DNA of 64,000 nucleotides, from positions 61,777,977 to 61,841,976 of the forward strand of contig NC_092497.1 of the NCBI RefSeq assembly GCF_047495875.1, read 5' to 3'. Under the pieces are notes generated by a model, which saw only the letters and a program-made list of their open reading frames with translations, was not told where the DNA came from and did not search any database. Shown in pieces: positions 1 to 14,300 of the stretch (position 1 is its first letter; every line of letters starts with the position of its first letter). The DNA comes from Pithys albifrons albifrons. Taxonomy: Eukaryota > Chordata > Aves > Passeriformes > Thamnophilidae. The position numbers and the translations under genes are program-made.

Positions 1-614
1 ATATTGCTGTGTGTCATTATGAATATCAAATCTGCTTACAGAAATTAGGTCTTAGGGCTGGGAGGTAAGAGGAAATAACTGTAGGATTGCTCCAGAGATT
101 CTGAAAGGTGTACATTTAAAGAAACTGTCCCAGTAACCTCCTAGAACAGTTATAGGTAGAGAATTCCACTTGGCTACAGTAGGAGACATGGGAGAACTTG
201 ACTGTTAAATCAGTGTTCGTGTCCATCCTGCCATTGCTCCACTCAAAGGCCACTGGCTTCTGTCGGCATTGCTGCAGCAGGAAGGGATTATTTTTGCAGT
301 GAACATGGGGTCAGTTAAATGAATTCCTGTGGAAACAGATCCTCTGTTTTTCTCTCACAGAATGCTGAAGTTTAGCTTTCCAGAACAAGTGGATGTAAGG
401 CAAGTAGAGGAGGAATACATTGAGCAGATTGGTGGCATCACCTCATGCCAGCTCCACAGAATGTTCATCAAATGCGTGGCAGAGCCAGCACTACAACTGG
501 AAAGCAGACCACAGAGATGCATTTAAGTCAGTTTGACCTGTCACTCCACACCTGAAAATCTGTGTCACTCATTCTGCCACACACCTTTCTGAGAAAAAAC
601 TATGGCTATGTCTT
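1..614. other. Unique DNA, no named gene
   Basis: No repeat family is recognised here. At 340-360 a pyrimidine-rich stretch ending in CACAG resembles a splice acceptor, and a 65-codon open frame (329-526, plus) runs through it. Its peptide has no family motif that I recognise, and there is no matching downstream exon that I can identify. I treat it as unproven. Confidence 0.4.
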
Positions 615-691
615 CATCCATCCATCCATCCATCCATCCATCCATCCATCCATCCATCCATCCATCCATCCATCCATCCATCCATCCATCC
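615..691. repeat. (ATCC)n microsatellite
   Basis: About 19 uninterrupted copies of the tetranucleotide TCCA. The plus-strand open frame over it encodes an artefactual histidine-proline-serine-isoleucine repeat. Confidence 0.98.
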
Positions 692-1793
692 TCCCACAGA
701 TCCCTTTGCTGATCTCTGTCTCACTTACCACTGGCAAACTGTAAATCTTACTTAGAAGAATAGGGCTTTAATCTTGGACCAAGTGAAACATTTCTTTTTA
801 TCTAAGACTTACAGTAGAAGAATTAAATCCCTGCCTGCTCTGACCTAGCTGCTAAATCTTACAACTTGCAAATATTCCCTCTTGATTTCCTTCCACAGCA
901 TTTCTCGGTAGATAGATTATTTTATTGCCACAAGCCTGGTGACCACCAACTTCACTCTTGGCATAGCTCAAGAGATTGTTTAGACTGACTTACAGTAAAG
1001 GGGCAGGTCGAAGTTCTAAACAATGCTGTTACTATGTCAATGAAAGATAGTAGAGTGATGAACTATGAAATAAAACCTTGTCCTTGTCCTCTGTCTAAGT
1101 GAAAATACTCCCTACTCTGCATGAGTCCTATATTTAAGAAGTGTCTCTCTGCTGAGTTTTAACATCTTGTTTTAATTTGCATAAGGATCACTGCTATCCC
1201 ACAGCCTTATAAGAATTTCAAAGGCTTTGGCAGAGTAAGTCACTTGAGGGCAAATGCCTGCATTTGCCTACAGGTATTAAAGTCCCCACTCAAGGAATCC
1301 ACACACCAGCCAAGCCAGGTCTGGAGCAAAGTGTTAGCTGCTTGTGTGATCAACACATGCCTGCACTCAGCAGCAGCTAGTGATGCCACATTACTCTGGC
1401 CATGAGGGAGCCCTACAGATAGAAACAGCAGCTACACAGGCATTATTCATGCTTATGGTGCCAAGTTTTCCATCTCACAATGCCAATTGAGTTTTGTGAA
1501 TTTTGTGAAGCCTGCAGCTCCTTCTTCAGAGTCTATAAGTCAACACTCAGGTGTTGTGAACTGAAATAGTTAGATGTTTGTAAGCATGGGAATTAACTTT
1601 GAGTCAAACTGAAACTCGATTTAACAACTTTAGTTGGCTGCATCTGGTCAGTCAAATTAACCTTGTACAAATAAGAGAGTAGACAGGCTGCAGCTTCTCT
1701 TCTGGAGCAGTACAGCAAACTGCAGTAGGAAATGTCAATGTAGATTGATTCACACCCAAACAAAGTGTATAGACAGGTGGATAAATGGTAACA
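692..1793. other. Unique DNA, nothing recognised
   Basis: AT-rich sequence without a long open frame, repeat or RNA gene that I can recognise. Confidence 0.4.
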
Positions 1794-2352
1794 TTATAGA
1801 ATTGTTAAGGGTGGAAAAGACCTTTAAATTCATCAAGTCCAATCATTAATGTAATCCTGCCATCTTCACCAATAAACCTCGTCACCAAGTGACACATCTA
1901 CATGTTTTTAAAATAACTCCAGTAACGGCAATTCCACCATTGCCCTGGGCAGCCTGTTGCAGTGCTTGAAAACACTGTAAGTGAAGAACTTTTCATAATA
2001 TTCAACCTGTTTCCTCTTGTTCTGCACTTGTTAACTGGGAGCAGAGGCCAACCCCTACCTTGCTGCAATCTTCTTTCAGGCAGTTGTAGAGAGCAGTAAG
2101 TTCTCCTCTCAGCATCTTTTTCTCCAGGTTAAACAATCCCAGTTCCCTCAGCTGTTCCTCATATGACTTGTGCTCCAGACCCTTCCCCAGCTACTACCCT
2201 TCTCTGGACACACTCCAGCCACTCAATGTCTTTCTGATTGGTGACGGACCCAGAACTGAACCCAGGATTTGTGATGCAGCCTCACCAGTGCCAGTGCAAG
2301 GGGACAATCGCTGCCCTGGTCCTGCTGGCCACACTACTGCTGATCCATAATT
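1794..2352 (-). mobile_element. CR1 LINE 3' fragment
   Basis: Read on the plus strand this starts with a degenerate tail (attatagaattg), then a 'ggtggaaaagacctt' block, and continues through the CR1 3' UTR into the C-terminal part of ORF2, seen in the blocks around 'ctccaggttaaacaatccc' and 'cctggtcctgctggcc'. The same blocks occur in the full-length CR1 at 23343-27712. The copy is 5' truncated, which is usual for CR1, and carries many substitutions, so it is old. Confidence 0.9.
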
Positions 2353-2381
2353 TATTTTGAACAGAAACCAAGTTTCTACTG

Positions 2382-2418
2382 TTTTTGTTTGCTTGTTTGT
2401 TTGTTTGTTTGTTTGTTT
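2382..2418. repeat. (GTTT)n microsatellite
   Basis: About eight copies of GTTT with one C interruption, just beyond the end of the CR1 fragment. Confidence 0.9.
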
Positions 2419-3093
2419 TTAATCTCCCTATCCACCACAAGCTAGCTCAACCTGAATGCAAGTGTTTATGTCAAGGTTTGAGTGCCAAAGCCTGCAAACA
2501 AGATGTAGTGAGCTGCCAGGGACAGGAAGACACTGAGGGAAACTCCCCTGCTGCACAGAAAACCTCACTCCCAGCTGTGCAGCAGCTCCTCTGAACTGGT
2601 TCAGCACTCTCTCCTTACTTGACAAAGCAGCTCAGTGCAAGCTAAGAAGCAACTTAATCCCATGTGATCCAACATGGAGTTGGGCAGTGCAAAACTGAAT
2701 TCCTCTCACAGAGTCCAAAGTTGCCTATGGCACTCTGCAACCTGCATACAGAGATCCTTAATTTGCTTAAGCCAGAGAGTTTAACAGGCCAGCCATAGGT
2801 TCTGACCTTCCTCAAACGTAGTCTCCTAGCAGACAACTCCCTTGGGATACACAGAGAGGAAGTACTCTTCTAAAGATTGGTGATAGCTCTCATCCCATGT
2901 CTTTTTTAAGAAAATGTTTTCAAGTATTCTTTAAAAAGTAATAAATGGTATAATAATCAGAAACATAATAAAATAAGGTGCTATAGCCTAGTTGCTAGAT
3001 AATGCAGTGAGATTAAGAAGGTTATCTAGATGAAGACGAAAAAAGAAAAAAAAACTTGGAATTACACCTTTTCTCTGCTTTTGATATTGGAGA
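2419..3093. other. Unique DNA, nothing recognised
   Basis: Short open frames on both strands (2385-2594, 2428-2625, 2654-2836) show no family resemblance. Confidence 0.4.
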
Positions 3094-3243
3094 TTATAGA
3101 ATCACAGAATGGTTTGAGTTAGAAGGAACTTTGAAGATTATCTTGTTGCAACCCTTCTGCCACAGACAGGGACACCTTCCCTCAGACCAGGTTGCTTAAA
3201 GCCCAGTACAACCCAGCCTCAAACAGTTTCAAGGATCTCTAGA
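3094..3243 (-). mobile_element. Short CR1 3' tail fragment
   Basis: It starts with the CR1 tail 'ttatagaatcacagaatgg', then the block 'gttagaaggaacttt', and a decayed 3' UTR containing 'ctgccacagacagggacacc'. It ends within the UTR. Confidence 0.85.
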
Positions 3244-6200
3244 TAGTAGAGATGGATTTCTATTACCAACAATTTTTGCTTGAAGAAGAAGTAGATGAAG
3301 TGACTACCTAGTAAGGAAAATTATCCACGTACATGTCTAAAACTTGGTTGAACTGTGAACTGTCAGTGCCAGAGCAGCTTCCACGTGTGGATGTAGGAAC
3401 AGATTCTCATTTCAGTGGAATTCAGTCACTGATAGCCACATTTCAGTATTACTGTACATGCAAGACACAAAAATACCTCAGGAATAGCTACTCTTTTCTT
3501 GTCTTGGTGGCAGAAAGTAAAGTGAAAACAGTCAAGATTAATCCAGTTGCAAAATAAATGTATCAGTCTGAGCCTCAGTCTCCTCATCACCCAGGTTATT
3601 TGTGTACTTAAAAGGTATCTGGAAGGCAGGGAAACACTGCAGACACTCAATAACTCAGCATGTAACACAACACATCAGAAGGGTTGGCTTAACTTTGAAC
3701 ACTGCTTCTCTTTTAGGCCATCCCAAATCCGCAGCTGTCAGAAACCAAAGAGTTCTCCCACACAAAGTTTTCATTCTTTCTAGTATACAACTCTGTTTTA
3801 CAAAAAAGAGGCCTATATATCAAGCTTTACACCTGAAATTGTGGTTTGCCCTGTTTTAGCAGTTTCCTAACACTGACTTTCTCATCCGTAGTCCCCAGTG
3901 TTTCCAAAGTCTATGCAGAAAGTATTTTAAAGCTACTGATGTTTTCCTTTCTATTTTAATTTTGCAGGCTGGGACAGAACTGTCCATAAATAATGACATT
4001 TGACATATCAAAGAATAGCTGTCAGCTTCTGCAGGGCCTCTCTACAGAAAATGACAGATAACCTGAAGTAATAAAAACAAAACAAATGCAGATGGAGGCT
4101 CCACCTGAACTGCAGAATCCAGAAGTGTAGCCCAGTTCCCATGTGAGTGTGCAGTTCTGACTATTTCACACTGTTTGGGGTTGCCCTTCACTGACAAGAA
4201 AGGTAGGTATTAGAAGTGCCAGTGTGTTCAATTATCCAAATAATTATGCTGGAGGAGAAACTTTTCAAGAGAAACACTTTCTGATATCCCATTTTGGCCC
4301 TTTGCATAGATATAGTATAGAATATTTGTTTGTGGTAATACAGAATATTGGATCAATTTGCTCAGTGTTTCCAGACTAAAGGTGCTGCTCCCCACATCAG
4401 AACATTACGAAACTTGCATTTCAGCAAAAGCACAGCCGCTTGTATGGGACTGTTGGAAAGTACAGGTTTCTTTGGCATTGTTAGATAAGTTGTCATTTTC
4501 TGCCTCAGTTGTGGGAAAAGTGACAGGAATAGCTGCTGAACTGCCACATCTGCAGGATCTGCAGCTAGAAATGGAACCAACAGACATATCCAGAGTCCCA
4601 GGTCTCAACCAACCTTCAGTACAGACAGAAGTCTCTCTTCACTGAATTATTTAACATTTCAAAAGAAGGTCCAGTTTGATTCCTGGCACAAGTAGAAACT
4701 TCAGTGATGTCATTCGCAGTGCCCTGAGAGAAATGCAGCACTAGCTCTTTCCAACAAAGCTTAAGGGTTAAGAAGATCCAGCATCTCTCTTACTCACTAG
4801 ATATGAATATAAATTGATGGATATATAACCTGGAAAACTTCAGACTTCCTCTAGTGGGGGAAAGTGGTGTCAGTGTCAATGAAATTATGAGAAAGCAAAA
4901 GAAAAGTTGAAAGAAAGCACAAGACTAAAAAAAGATCTGTCCTCCTTAGATTTGCAGAAAAGATGGTATTAACATTTTTGCAAATTCGTAAGCAGATTAT
5001 TGGAATCAAAGACTTTTTAAGAGATCTGAGCTTTACCAAAAAAATGTGGATCAAATTCTTCTTCAGTTTGATGTCTCTGTAACAATACTAATTTCATTAA
5101 AAATACGTCTTTGTTTATAAAAGAACAGCAAGTACATTAACATTTAATTAATTAACTCCCATGAAATTCCTGTGCAAATGCCAGAAGAATTATCGTTCTT
5201 TGAAATAAAACAGGAAATATTACATTCTATCATGCAGTCTCAAATCAATGTCACCAAAAGGTCCTGTAACCTCAGGGATGACTGAGGTTCCTCACCTTAA
5301 TGGAACACAACAAGGATGGATTTTCAAGATTGAGTAAGTTCTAGGCTAAGTTTGCCTGCTACTTATGTCTCAAGAGGAGATAAATTAAATATAACTTTTT
5401 ATGGTCTTGACTTTCCTCAGATTACTATCTCTATCACTTATTTAATATTGGCTGTAGCTTAGCTCTAGAAACCTCATGTATGGGAAGCACAGAAGGATAA
5501 TGTTTTTTTTTCTGCTGTCAAGTTGCATTTTCAGCGTTTAGGAAGTATTTTTTCCTACTTCACTTTATATTCCAAATCTTCTTGAGAAAAATCATGTTTA
5601 GCTATAATCTTCCCTTTGATTTAGCAAGAACTCACGGAAGCTTTATTGATATTTTGGTCAAAAAACCTTCTGGGTAAAAGTTTTAAGCAAGCTGGAGTGT
5701 AAGCCAAATTAAGTCTAGTTGAAAAAGGGTATTCAAATAACCTCTGTAAGACAACATAGCTGTCCAAGGACAGAACAACAGAACAATTGCCCCAAAACAA
5801 AGGTATGACTTTTGCTGAGGTTGGTAGGACTCACAGCATGAGGTTCTGGCCAAGCTCACCAATTTCTAGGGCTGCAAAGGCTCCCTCTCGTCCCCCAGAG
5901 GTCCCATAGGTGCCAATTCATAGCTAATGTCTTTCTCATTCCTACACTGTTTTCATCTATAGAGTACAAAATGCTGTATAATATTCAATTAGAAAGTCAT
6001 TAATACAGTGGTATTTGGATGTTAAGTCTCTTTTTTTAATTGACTTGGTGTCTATTGACCTTTAACTGGTTCGGCTGTTTTTAAATCTTGAGTTGCACTT
6101 CATTTCCAAAAGACAGAAGGAAATGGAGGGGAAACCATTAGAGAAAACTGAAGAAGGGCTTGGGGAAGAGATTAACAATATGCACATAAATTTGTCAGTT

Positions 6201-9200
6201 CTTAAACACCCACTGGAAAAACAGCTGAGACATTTTATTTACTGCTGACTATTAATGACTGTTGCTATTGCTGGACTCAAGAACTGCTGAAAACTACTTA
6301 GAGTTTTGAGAAGCCATGGTAACCATTTTCTTTAAAGACAGTCCCACTTGATTTACTTTGAAGAATGAATTAAGGGGAGTGGGCTTGTTGAGTGCTATGC
6401 CATTTGGCCTTTTGATGATGTGCTTGAAAAAAATGTAGTGCTTTAGAAATTGGTAGTGTAATGACAGGATTGGCCTTTTTCTCCCTACATGGAACAGAAC
6501 TCCATCCCAACTAACACACACTGAGAGAAAGATAATGATATTGTTTGACCCCAAGTGTGTGCATCTCTGATGCATTTTGTTTGCCTTGCAGAGAGATGCT
6601 ACTCAAATTCCCTCTCCATCTGTACATTTTCTAGGGTAGGGAGGAGCTTTCATTTAGCAATTAGAACAGTTTGAACAATTAGTTTGTATTTCAATCTCAG
6701 CTCTGACACTGGCTCATTAGTAAGTTGTTTCCACATCATGCACGTATCTGTATTGCAAAGGGTGTTTCTTCAACTTCTATAAAATGTTAAGAAATATAAA
6801 ATTGGATTGCGCTACATTAAAATTCTGCATATCTCACTTTAAAAGTCAGGTTATCCTTGACTTCAGAGAAATGTTGAAGTATACAGAGTAGGTTTTATCA
6901 CAGTCTTCAGAAGATTAGGAAACAGAAATTGCAATCTTTCACTGCTGGGACTTCATGAAAATACAACAGACAGCATCAATTGTCTGCTCAAAGTTGGATG
7001 GTGAATTTAACTAAGGCGTAAAGGAAGTAAGATTTAAAATGTTGTCTGGCAAGATTCAGAAACTGCAAGATGGCTTGCTCAAGAGTAGTAATTTCATCTA
7101 TTTTAACTGGAGGAGCGTCAATTTTCTTGCCAGAAGAACCTACACATTTGTAGTGTGCATTACTACAGTTCAAGAATCCAGTTGCCTGAAGCATTTGTAT
7201 CTCACAAATCAAAACTTCAGGGAAGAATAAAAATATGAAGCCTTCATGAGAACTACACAGCCATTAAAGTAATGCACTATTATACATAGTGACATTTGTT
7301 CCAAAATCACAAAAGAATTTACACACTCTTACCAAAAGAAAAGAATTGCTATATATCCTCCTCTAAGTTTCTTTTATCTTCCTCAGGGGAATTACACATG
7401 GTCTATTAATTTTTGCCTTCAATATAATTATGCATTTTATAATTTTTAATTAATTATTGCTTTAATTTTTACATTGTTTTTAGAATACTATTCTCTCACT
7501 TTTACAGTAAAAACAATAGGTGGGGATACATTTAAAATCTGTTAGCAACTGCAATTCTATACAAGTATTTATTCATAAATGCAGTATGGTTGATACAAGA
7601 GTGATAATCTTATGTATTCCAAGTCAATTACAGTGGAAGATCAGAATATGGCATACAAGTCCTTTTTTAATCTGTATAAAATCACACACAATAGTCACAC
7701 CAATGTGCAAAGCTTGTCTATAGAGCCTTCCCATCGTCCAAAAATAGCTTAGTGCTTATCATCCATGTGCAAAGCCAGCTCTCACATCTGAGGAAAAAAT
7801 CTCCAATACACGATTAAAGAATGGGTTTGTCTTTTGGATGAGGTTTAGAAATACATCTGGGTAACAACACTTGAATGAAAACCTTGCACAGCTCGTGACA
7901 TATGTAGGCTATCTTTAATAAAATGATGTAGTGAACATGAAGCACTGTGCCAAAATCTTGACTTGAAAAGGCTAAAAATGTTGACTTCTTACTCTTCATC
8001 AGGTAGTTATAATTTCACAACTGCACTTTTAGTTTTCAAGCAGGTAGTCACTTTCTTCCAACCTTTTCTGAATTTGATTAATAGACTAACAAAAGTTTAA
8101 AAGGTAAGAGTGGAGACATTTTGCTCATGGACAGCATGGTATTTAAAAATAGCTGTAGCTCAGAAAGTTTCTGAAGAGGTAAGAATAAAGCCTGATCCAG
8201 CAGCCAGAAAAAAAAAAAAGGGAATATTGCTATTGCTTAGTTAAGATACATAGTTACCTCACTAAAGCCATATCCTTATCAAATTCACAGACCCCCCAGT
8301 ACCTAGGGGAGGAGAGTAGAAAATGATCTGGCCCTGTGCTCAGGGAAACTCAGGTCAAAGAGCTCATGGTACAAGCATGCTCATGAAGTTCATGTATGAA
8401 GCTTGCAGGCTTGTTAAGGAAACCTTCCTGTGTTGGACAATTCAGATGCTGCTCTGGAGTCACACTTGTACTGCCTCAGATGTCACTCATGGGACTAAAG
8501 CCCCTGTGCACTGGTGGCTCCAGTGACCTGTCAGGTGCCCTACTTGGCTCCCTGCACACTGTCACACAGGCAAAGTTTCTCTTACTGGCTCAACCCCAGG
8601 TTTCCTGCAGCAACGTCCCAGATGCCTGGGTCCTTTAATTAATGTAATCATGGTGCAGCAACCCAATAAATAGCAACTCAACCTGGTACCTTGAAGGCAC
8701 CAACAAAGGCAATCCCTGATTTTTGTACTCTTACAGTTTATATGCCTGTTCCAGTGGAGATTTAATGTCTCCTCATTGTTTGCTGGCTCCTGCCCAGTGA
8801 TCCAGGTGCCTGTGCCCCTTGTGTGAAGGGTTGATTCCCATTTCCAGCTCCTTGCCTGGAGCTCTGGCTGTTTCACCCCATCCATGGCATAAATGCAGCT
8901 GCACCCCCAGCTAGCTGCACTAGGAGTATTCCTCAGCAAGGCTCAAGCCCCAGCCAGAAGCAGTTTCACAGGAGACATGCTCACTTTTACAATGCTAAGC
9001 AGCTACATCTGAGCACTGTGTCTCTGGCTTAAGAAAGACTTGATTTCTAGAAAAAAAACCTTTGAAGTTCTTTTCATTTGCAAGAGCAGCTGCAAAAACT
9101 AAGTGTTGGCATCTCAGTTTGCTGTGTGGGCCACATTTGGGTTTGCCTCCACATTAATAGTGCACTAAAGACACATCTTCCCCACCTCCAGAGCCAGAGG

Positions 9201-10772
9201 CACTTAGCAATTATTCTGAGGTCATCATACCTTGTAAGGAGATCCTCTTGGAATAAAAACACATCCTCTCATCATAAATCATTAGAACAGAAATCACAAG
9301 AGCTAACAATATATCAGCATTTTAAGATGAGACTAAAACTGGTCTGGTATCAATGAGCAAGCATTTTGTTTATTGGTGTTGGCAGTCTGTTTCAGGAGAG
9401 GCTGCTGGAGCTGGTTGACTGGATTCTTTCTGTTGTCTTCCCAATCACTCCACATTCCCAAAATTATTTATACCAACATCGAACAGAGCTGAAATACTGG
9501 AACCAAGTTCCTACGTTCCTTCAGCTACAGTATTTTCATTGAATTTAAAATGTCATAAAATGTAATGGAGTTGTGGTTACAGTTGCAATTGATGACAGCA
9601 GTTTTCCAACTTCTCTGTCATTAGGACAACTGAAAGCCAAGAACAGCTGGACTCTATGTGACTCTCCTTTTCAGCTAGGTATCTTGAGTGGCAAAATCCC
9701 ATTTAGAAAGGTATTTAAAATATGGATGTTTCAGAACAGTCAGATGATCAGAACAAACTTCCTAAGTGTATTCCTCTGAAGAAAAATCCACAGACAGCTT
9801 CAAACCATCATATGACTCCACTTAAGATTATTTGAAACTACCTTGTTTCCAGTCCATATGGTGTGTGCTTGATAAGATGATGAGAAGCAGACTGTAAAAC
9901 TATTATCTACTTCTGGTATAATCTAATTAGAGGTAAAGGTTTGTGTGCAGTATTAGCAAACCTGTCTGCAAACTCATAGTATTCTTCAGTCAGTCACTGA
10001 TTGAGTCAAATTACACCTATCCTTCAGAAATTTTTTTCTTATATACTCATAAAGTCTGAAAAAAACAACAAGCTAAAACTCTTATTTTTGTTTAATAACT
10101 GAAATTAGCGGTGAGACTAGTTAACATCACTTAACTGTGTACCTTGACATTCTTTACTACTCTAACTAAACTCCAGATTATATTGTTTTAGGTTATTTTA
10201 AGTTATCACATATTCTTTTGCAGCTCATTAATTGAAAATAAAAATCCTAGAATAAATTAATTTTTCTTTGATGGCTTTAAATATTTCTTTTTTCTTTCAC
10301 TGTGCACAAGCTACATTGATTTTTTCCCCCTGTGGTTTTTAGACCAAGAACAGAAATTCTTGAGCAATCAATTCATATAGTTACATATATTATATAGTTG
10401 TCACTGAAATTATTGTCATGTAACAAGAATATAATGTTTTTAATATTTGCTTATTGAGCTTAGCTTCCTACAGAAAGCATGTGACATTTTGGAACATTTA
10501 TTTTTCTGGGGGTGCATATACTAGGTGTTCTTTATTCACAAAAATGTAAAATCAACCTAAGACCACACCTGGGTTGAGAAACATACTTTTTTCTCCACTG
10601 TGGAAGAATTTTATCCTTTGAAAATAAAAGATGTCAAGTACCATTAAGAAGTAGTTTGGGATGCCTGTCACAAAGTGATGGAAGGATACAGATGTATGTA
10701 ACAAATGAGGATCTGTTGGATAGTGTAGGACCTGATCATGATGCAAAAGATAACAGTGCAGGAGGTGGAGAT
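3244..10772. other. Long unique stretch, no gene seen
   Basis: About 7.5 kb with only short unrelated open frames. I see no transposon, RNA gene or coding exon. A near X-box (RFX-type inverted repeat with one mismatch, AT spacer) lies at 6310-6323. The region is AT-rich around 7380-7480 and 10030-10450. Confidence 0.4.
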
Positions 10773-11345
10773 TGTACTGGGTCTGGCTGTGACAGAGTTA
10801 ATTTTCTTCACAGCAGCCCATAAGGTGCTTTGTTTGTTTTTGATTACTAAAAGAGCCTTGACAGCAGACTGTTTTAACTATTGCCTAACAGTGCTTGCAC
10901 AGAACGGAAGGCCTAATCTGCTATTCATGCTGCTACTTTTCCCTCTCCTGGGCAAGAAGTTCACAGGGGACTCAGCTGGGACAGTGCTGTGCACTGACCA
11001 CACAGTTTTCCATACCATAGAATGTCATGATCTGCAGTAAAAGCCAAAGGAAAAAGGGAGAAAGCAACAAAACTCATGGTTATGGTCTTTCTCCTCCACT
11101 TCCCAAGTGGCCTTTCCATCTGCTGATACTCTCCAGCAAGTGGCTAAACACCTGCCTGCTGATGCGAAGTACTGCATAAATCTCTTTGCTTTCCTGGTGC
11201 ACACAGCTTTTGCTTCACTTATCAAAGTACCTCTATCTCAATGGTTGAGCCCTTTTGCCTTCCTCCTAATTTCTCCCCGACCCCTGGGACAGGGCTGGGT
11301 GGGTGAGTGGCTGTGCAGGTTCTTGGCTGTGGGTCAGGTTCCAGA
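10773..11345 (+). mobile_element. ERV solo LTR, family A, copy 1
   Basis: It begins 'tgtactgggtctggctgtg' followed by 'acagagttaattttcttc'. The 3' part carries 'gtgcacacagcttttgcttc' and 'tatctcaatgg', and then 'gtgggtgagtggctgtgc'. The same ordered blocks occur at 21070 and 31839, which defines one LTR family. The middle is strongly diverged. No internal gag, pol or env sequence adjoins it, so I call it a solo LTR. I do not assign a database name. Confidence 0.75.
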
Positions 11346-14300
11346 ACAACATCCAGAAAATTCAGAATCACTGCCATGCACTGCCATGAAACCAGCCAGA
11401 TCCCCAGGGAATGAAACCCAAGTGAAACCACCTCAGAAAAGCTCATGATTTATTCTGTCTTCTAATGATCCTTGCTGGGACACCCAGTAAGCCTTCCAGA
11501 TGTAGTGGCGCATCCAGGAGATCAGTGGGAATTCTTGCCTTTGGATTTTTCAGATCATATACTCTCCGTTACTTCTCTATCTGCAAGACATTATTTTCAA
11601 AATCTATCCTTTTCTAAGGACTCCTGGGCATGTTATCTGTGCTTGAACCCACCTCTGTAAACAGGACAGATGAGCACTGAAAGAACAGTGTTTTAAGAGA
11701 AAAGCAGGTAAGTAGGTAAGATGTATAACCTTGATTACTGTATGCATTTATTCCAGTGCTTTAATTAGCTTTTTAACCTAAAAACAAACCAGCAAAAATC
11801 TCCAAAACCAAACCAAACCAAAAAACAAAAAAAAAACCAAAACAAACCACTTGTAATATCGTAAGTCCTTTTGGAAAACATGCAGGAGAGATGCATGGGT
11901 GTGCCCAGAACTGGAACCAGACCGTTTTGTCCTCATTTGGAGAAAAGAATATCATCTGTCTAGAGGGAATTCTTTCTCTGGGCTCTTTTGCAATCATTAA
12001 TCTGGGGGCCAAGCTTTCAGGGTTTACAATTTCACAGCACAGAACAGCATAATTATAATTACAATGCATGGCATAGCATACCTTGCTCAAGCAATGAGAC
12101 ATGACAAGCCATGAATTTTTGTGAGATTATTAGCACACCCTGAACAATATGATAACATGAAAGGCCAAAGGTCAAAAGCAGAATCAGTTTAATCATTCAG
12201 AAAGTATCATAATTACCCTGAAGTGCATTTCCTGGTCTGCTGTGAAGCAGAATGTGTTCAGGCAAATATAGTTCATGCATTTGCTGGACATCAAGACTGA
12301 TGCACCTTACCCCGCCAGCAGACAGTAAGCAAGCACTCATTTACTACCACACTCCTAAGCTAAATCACAGCTTGTGTTACAAACACAGTCTACACAACAA
12401 AAGGTTCACATTCTTACAGACAACATTATAGTTGTTGCTGGATATTCTGTTTTCCTTCATTTACCCGCATGAAATATCCCTAAGTTGCTTCTTTTGGTGC
12501 TAAACTTAAAATATCTCTGTTGTAGGTTAATATAGGAGTGAAACCAATGAAACTACATGCCACAGACTGAATGGCTGATAATTTGTCATATGAACAGTAT
12601 AATATATATCTTTGAAGATTTAATTCAGTATTTAGAAGGAGCATTTGCTACAATATGCCAAGAAAAATCCATAAACACATCCCAGTGTCAGTATTGCCAT
12701 ATGGAATGTTGTATTACCACCAGAATTACCATTAATTCACCATATGCTGTGACCATTCAGACTTCCACTGCAGCATCAACTCTAGGACACAATTCTGTGT
12801 GAGTTATAAAACAGAAATCTGTGCTTTCTTACGAGAGCTGAGAGAGGTATCAAATAAGAATGTAGAGTACAATCAGACACATTCCTTCAGACAGAAGTGG
12901 GATTTGGTCACTAACTTGGCAGAATGCATCAGATTTTTAAATGTATGAGTCTGAACTTTGTAACTCATTATTTTAAGATTTCATACTTTGCTGTCTCCAT
13001 GTTTTTGTGCAATCCAAATACTGAATTCTTCTGATTGCTATTTATAGTATTGTTATATACAGAAACATATATTTTAGACATGTTTGTACAAAAAAGTTAG
13101 CTCAAGAACTTTCCAATTCTTGCATTTGAGAAAGCTGTTTTACATGTGGTCTACATATATGTTCTGAATGTTATTAAAATACCTTAAGTCCCATTCAAGA
13201 AAGGCGAGGTGGCAGAAAATTTTCTTCAAAAGAGCAAAGGGAATGTTCTCTGATGAAGACTGTTAGCCAAGGACAATAGATTTGAACCCTCAAACCTTGT
13301 ACTTCATCTGAAGGATGCATCTAATCAAATCATGTTTTGCACAGGTACACTTAATTGGTAGATTAAGTCTGAAATCTGTATCATGATAGCAAGATGTATA
13401 TGTTACTCTTAGAGAAAGCACAGATTCCTCTGGCACCAAATCATCCAGAGCACCTCTCACTTCTTATGAGTTCATCAGAGTTCAAGAACAGTGCAACATA
13501 ATTGCTAATTAATTTAGTGCAAAAATCTTAGATAAAAACCACCTCATTGCCAATTTGTTAAATTTGGCAGCCTGATGTGTCAAAACAGAAGTCGGCTGTG
13601 CCTCCTCCTTGCAAGCTGTAAATTACTGATATACACTCTGCATCTTTTGTGGCTCGAGATGAATAATGCATTCACATGGTATAGTTCTCTTGGTGAAAGT
13701 TGCCAGGTAGTGCTTATAGCATAACATGCTGTTTTTTCTTGTCACTCTTCATGCCTATGCTTCAGTCACAACTCAACTATCATACTGCTCTTTTAAATAC
13801 CACTCCTAATGCAGTTTCAAGCAGGAAAGGGGAAAAAAACCCAAACAAAACCACAGGTTGACAAGTAAACAAAAAGTTTTCCTAGAAAAATTTACCCAAC
13901 ATGTCCTGCATATGCATATGCTGGACATTGGGAAACTCAGACTGACGAATCAACTGGGCCTCCATTCTGTGCAGGAATGCACACAGGTTTATTAAGATAG
14001 ATACATTATTTATACTGTTTAGGTTTCCTTCTGTCACTTTCCAGTCCATATGATCACGACTTTGCAATTCCTATACTCAATTCTCTGTTGCTAACAACAG
14101 AAGACACGAGGGTCTTTTCATAACCTTGTGGTTATCCTTTGTTCTGCATGATTGTTACAAGTTCCGAGTTTCCCAAGAGTTTTGGTCCACCAGGGCAATA
14201 AAACTGTCAGCATCGTTTATAAAGCCATTTTCTACCCCTACAGTGTAAGATTTTAAAATTTCACAGCTTAAAACACACTTGTCTTTTATTCATTCCCTGA

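Noticed and set aside
615..691. Microsatellite as a possible regulatory repeat
   Set aside because: An ordinary tetranucleotide repeat without a neighbouring gene or motif to support a role.
562..744. Frame with His-Pro-Ser-Ile repeats
   Set aside because: Produced by the (ATCC)n microsatellite.
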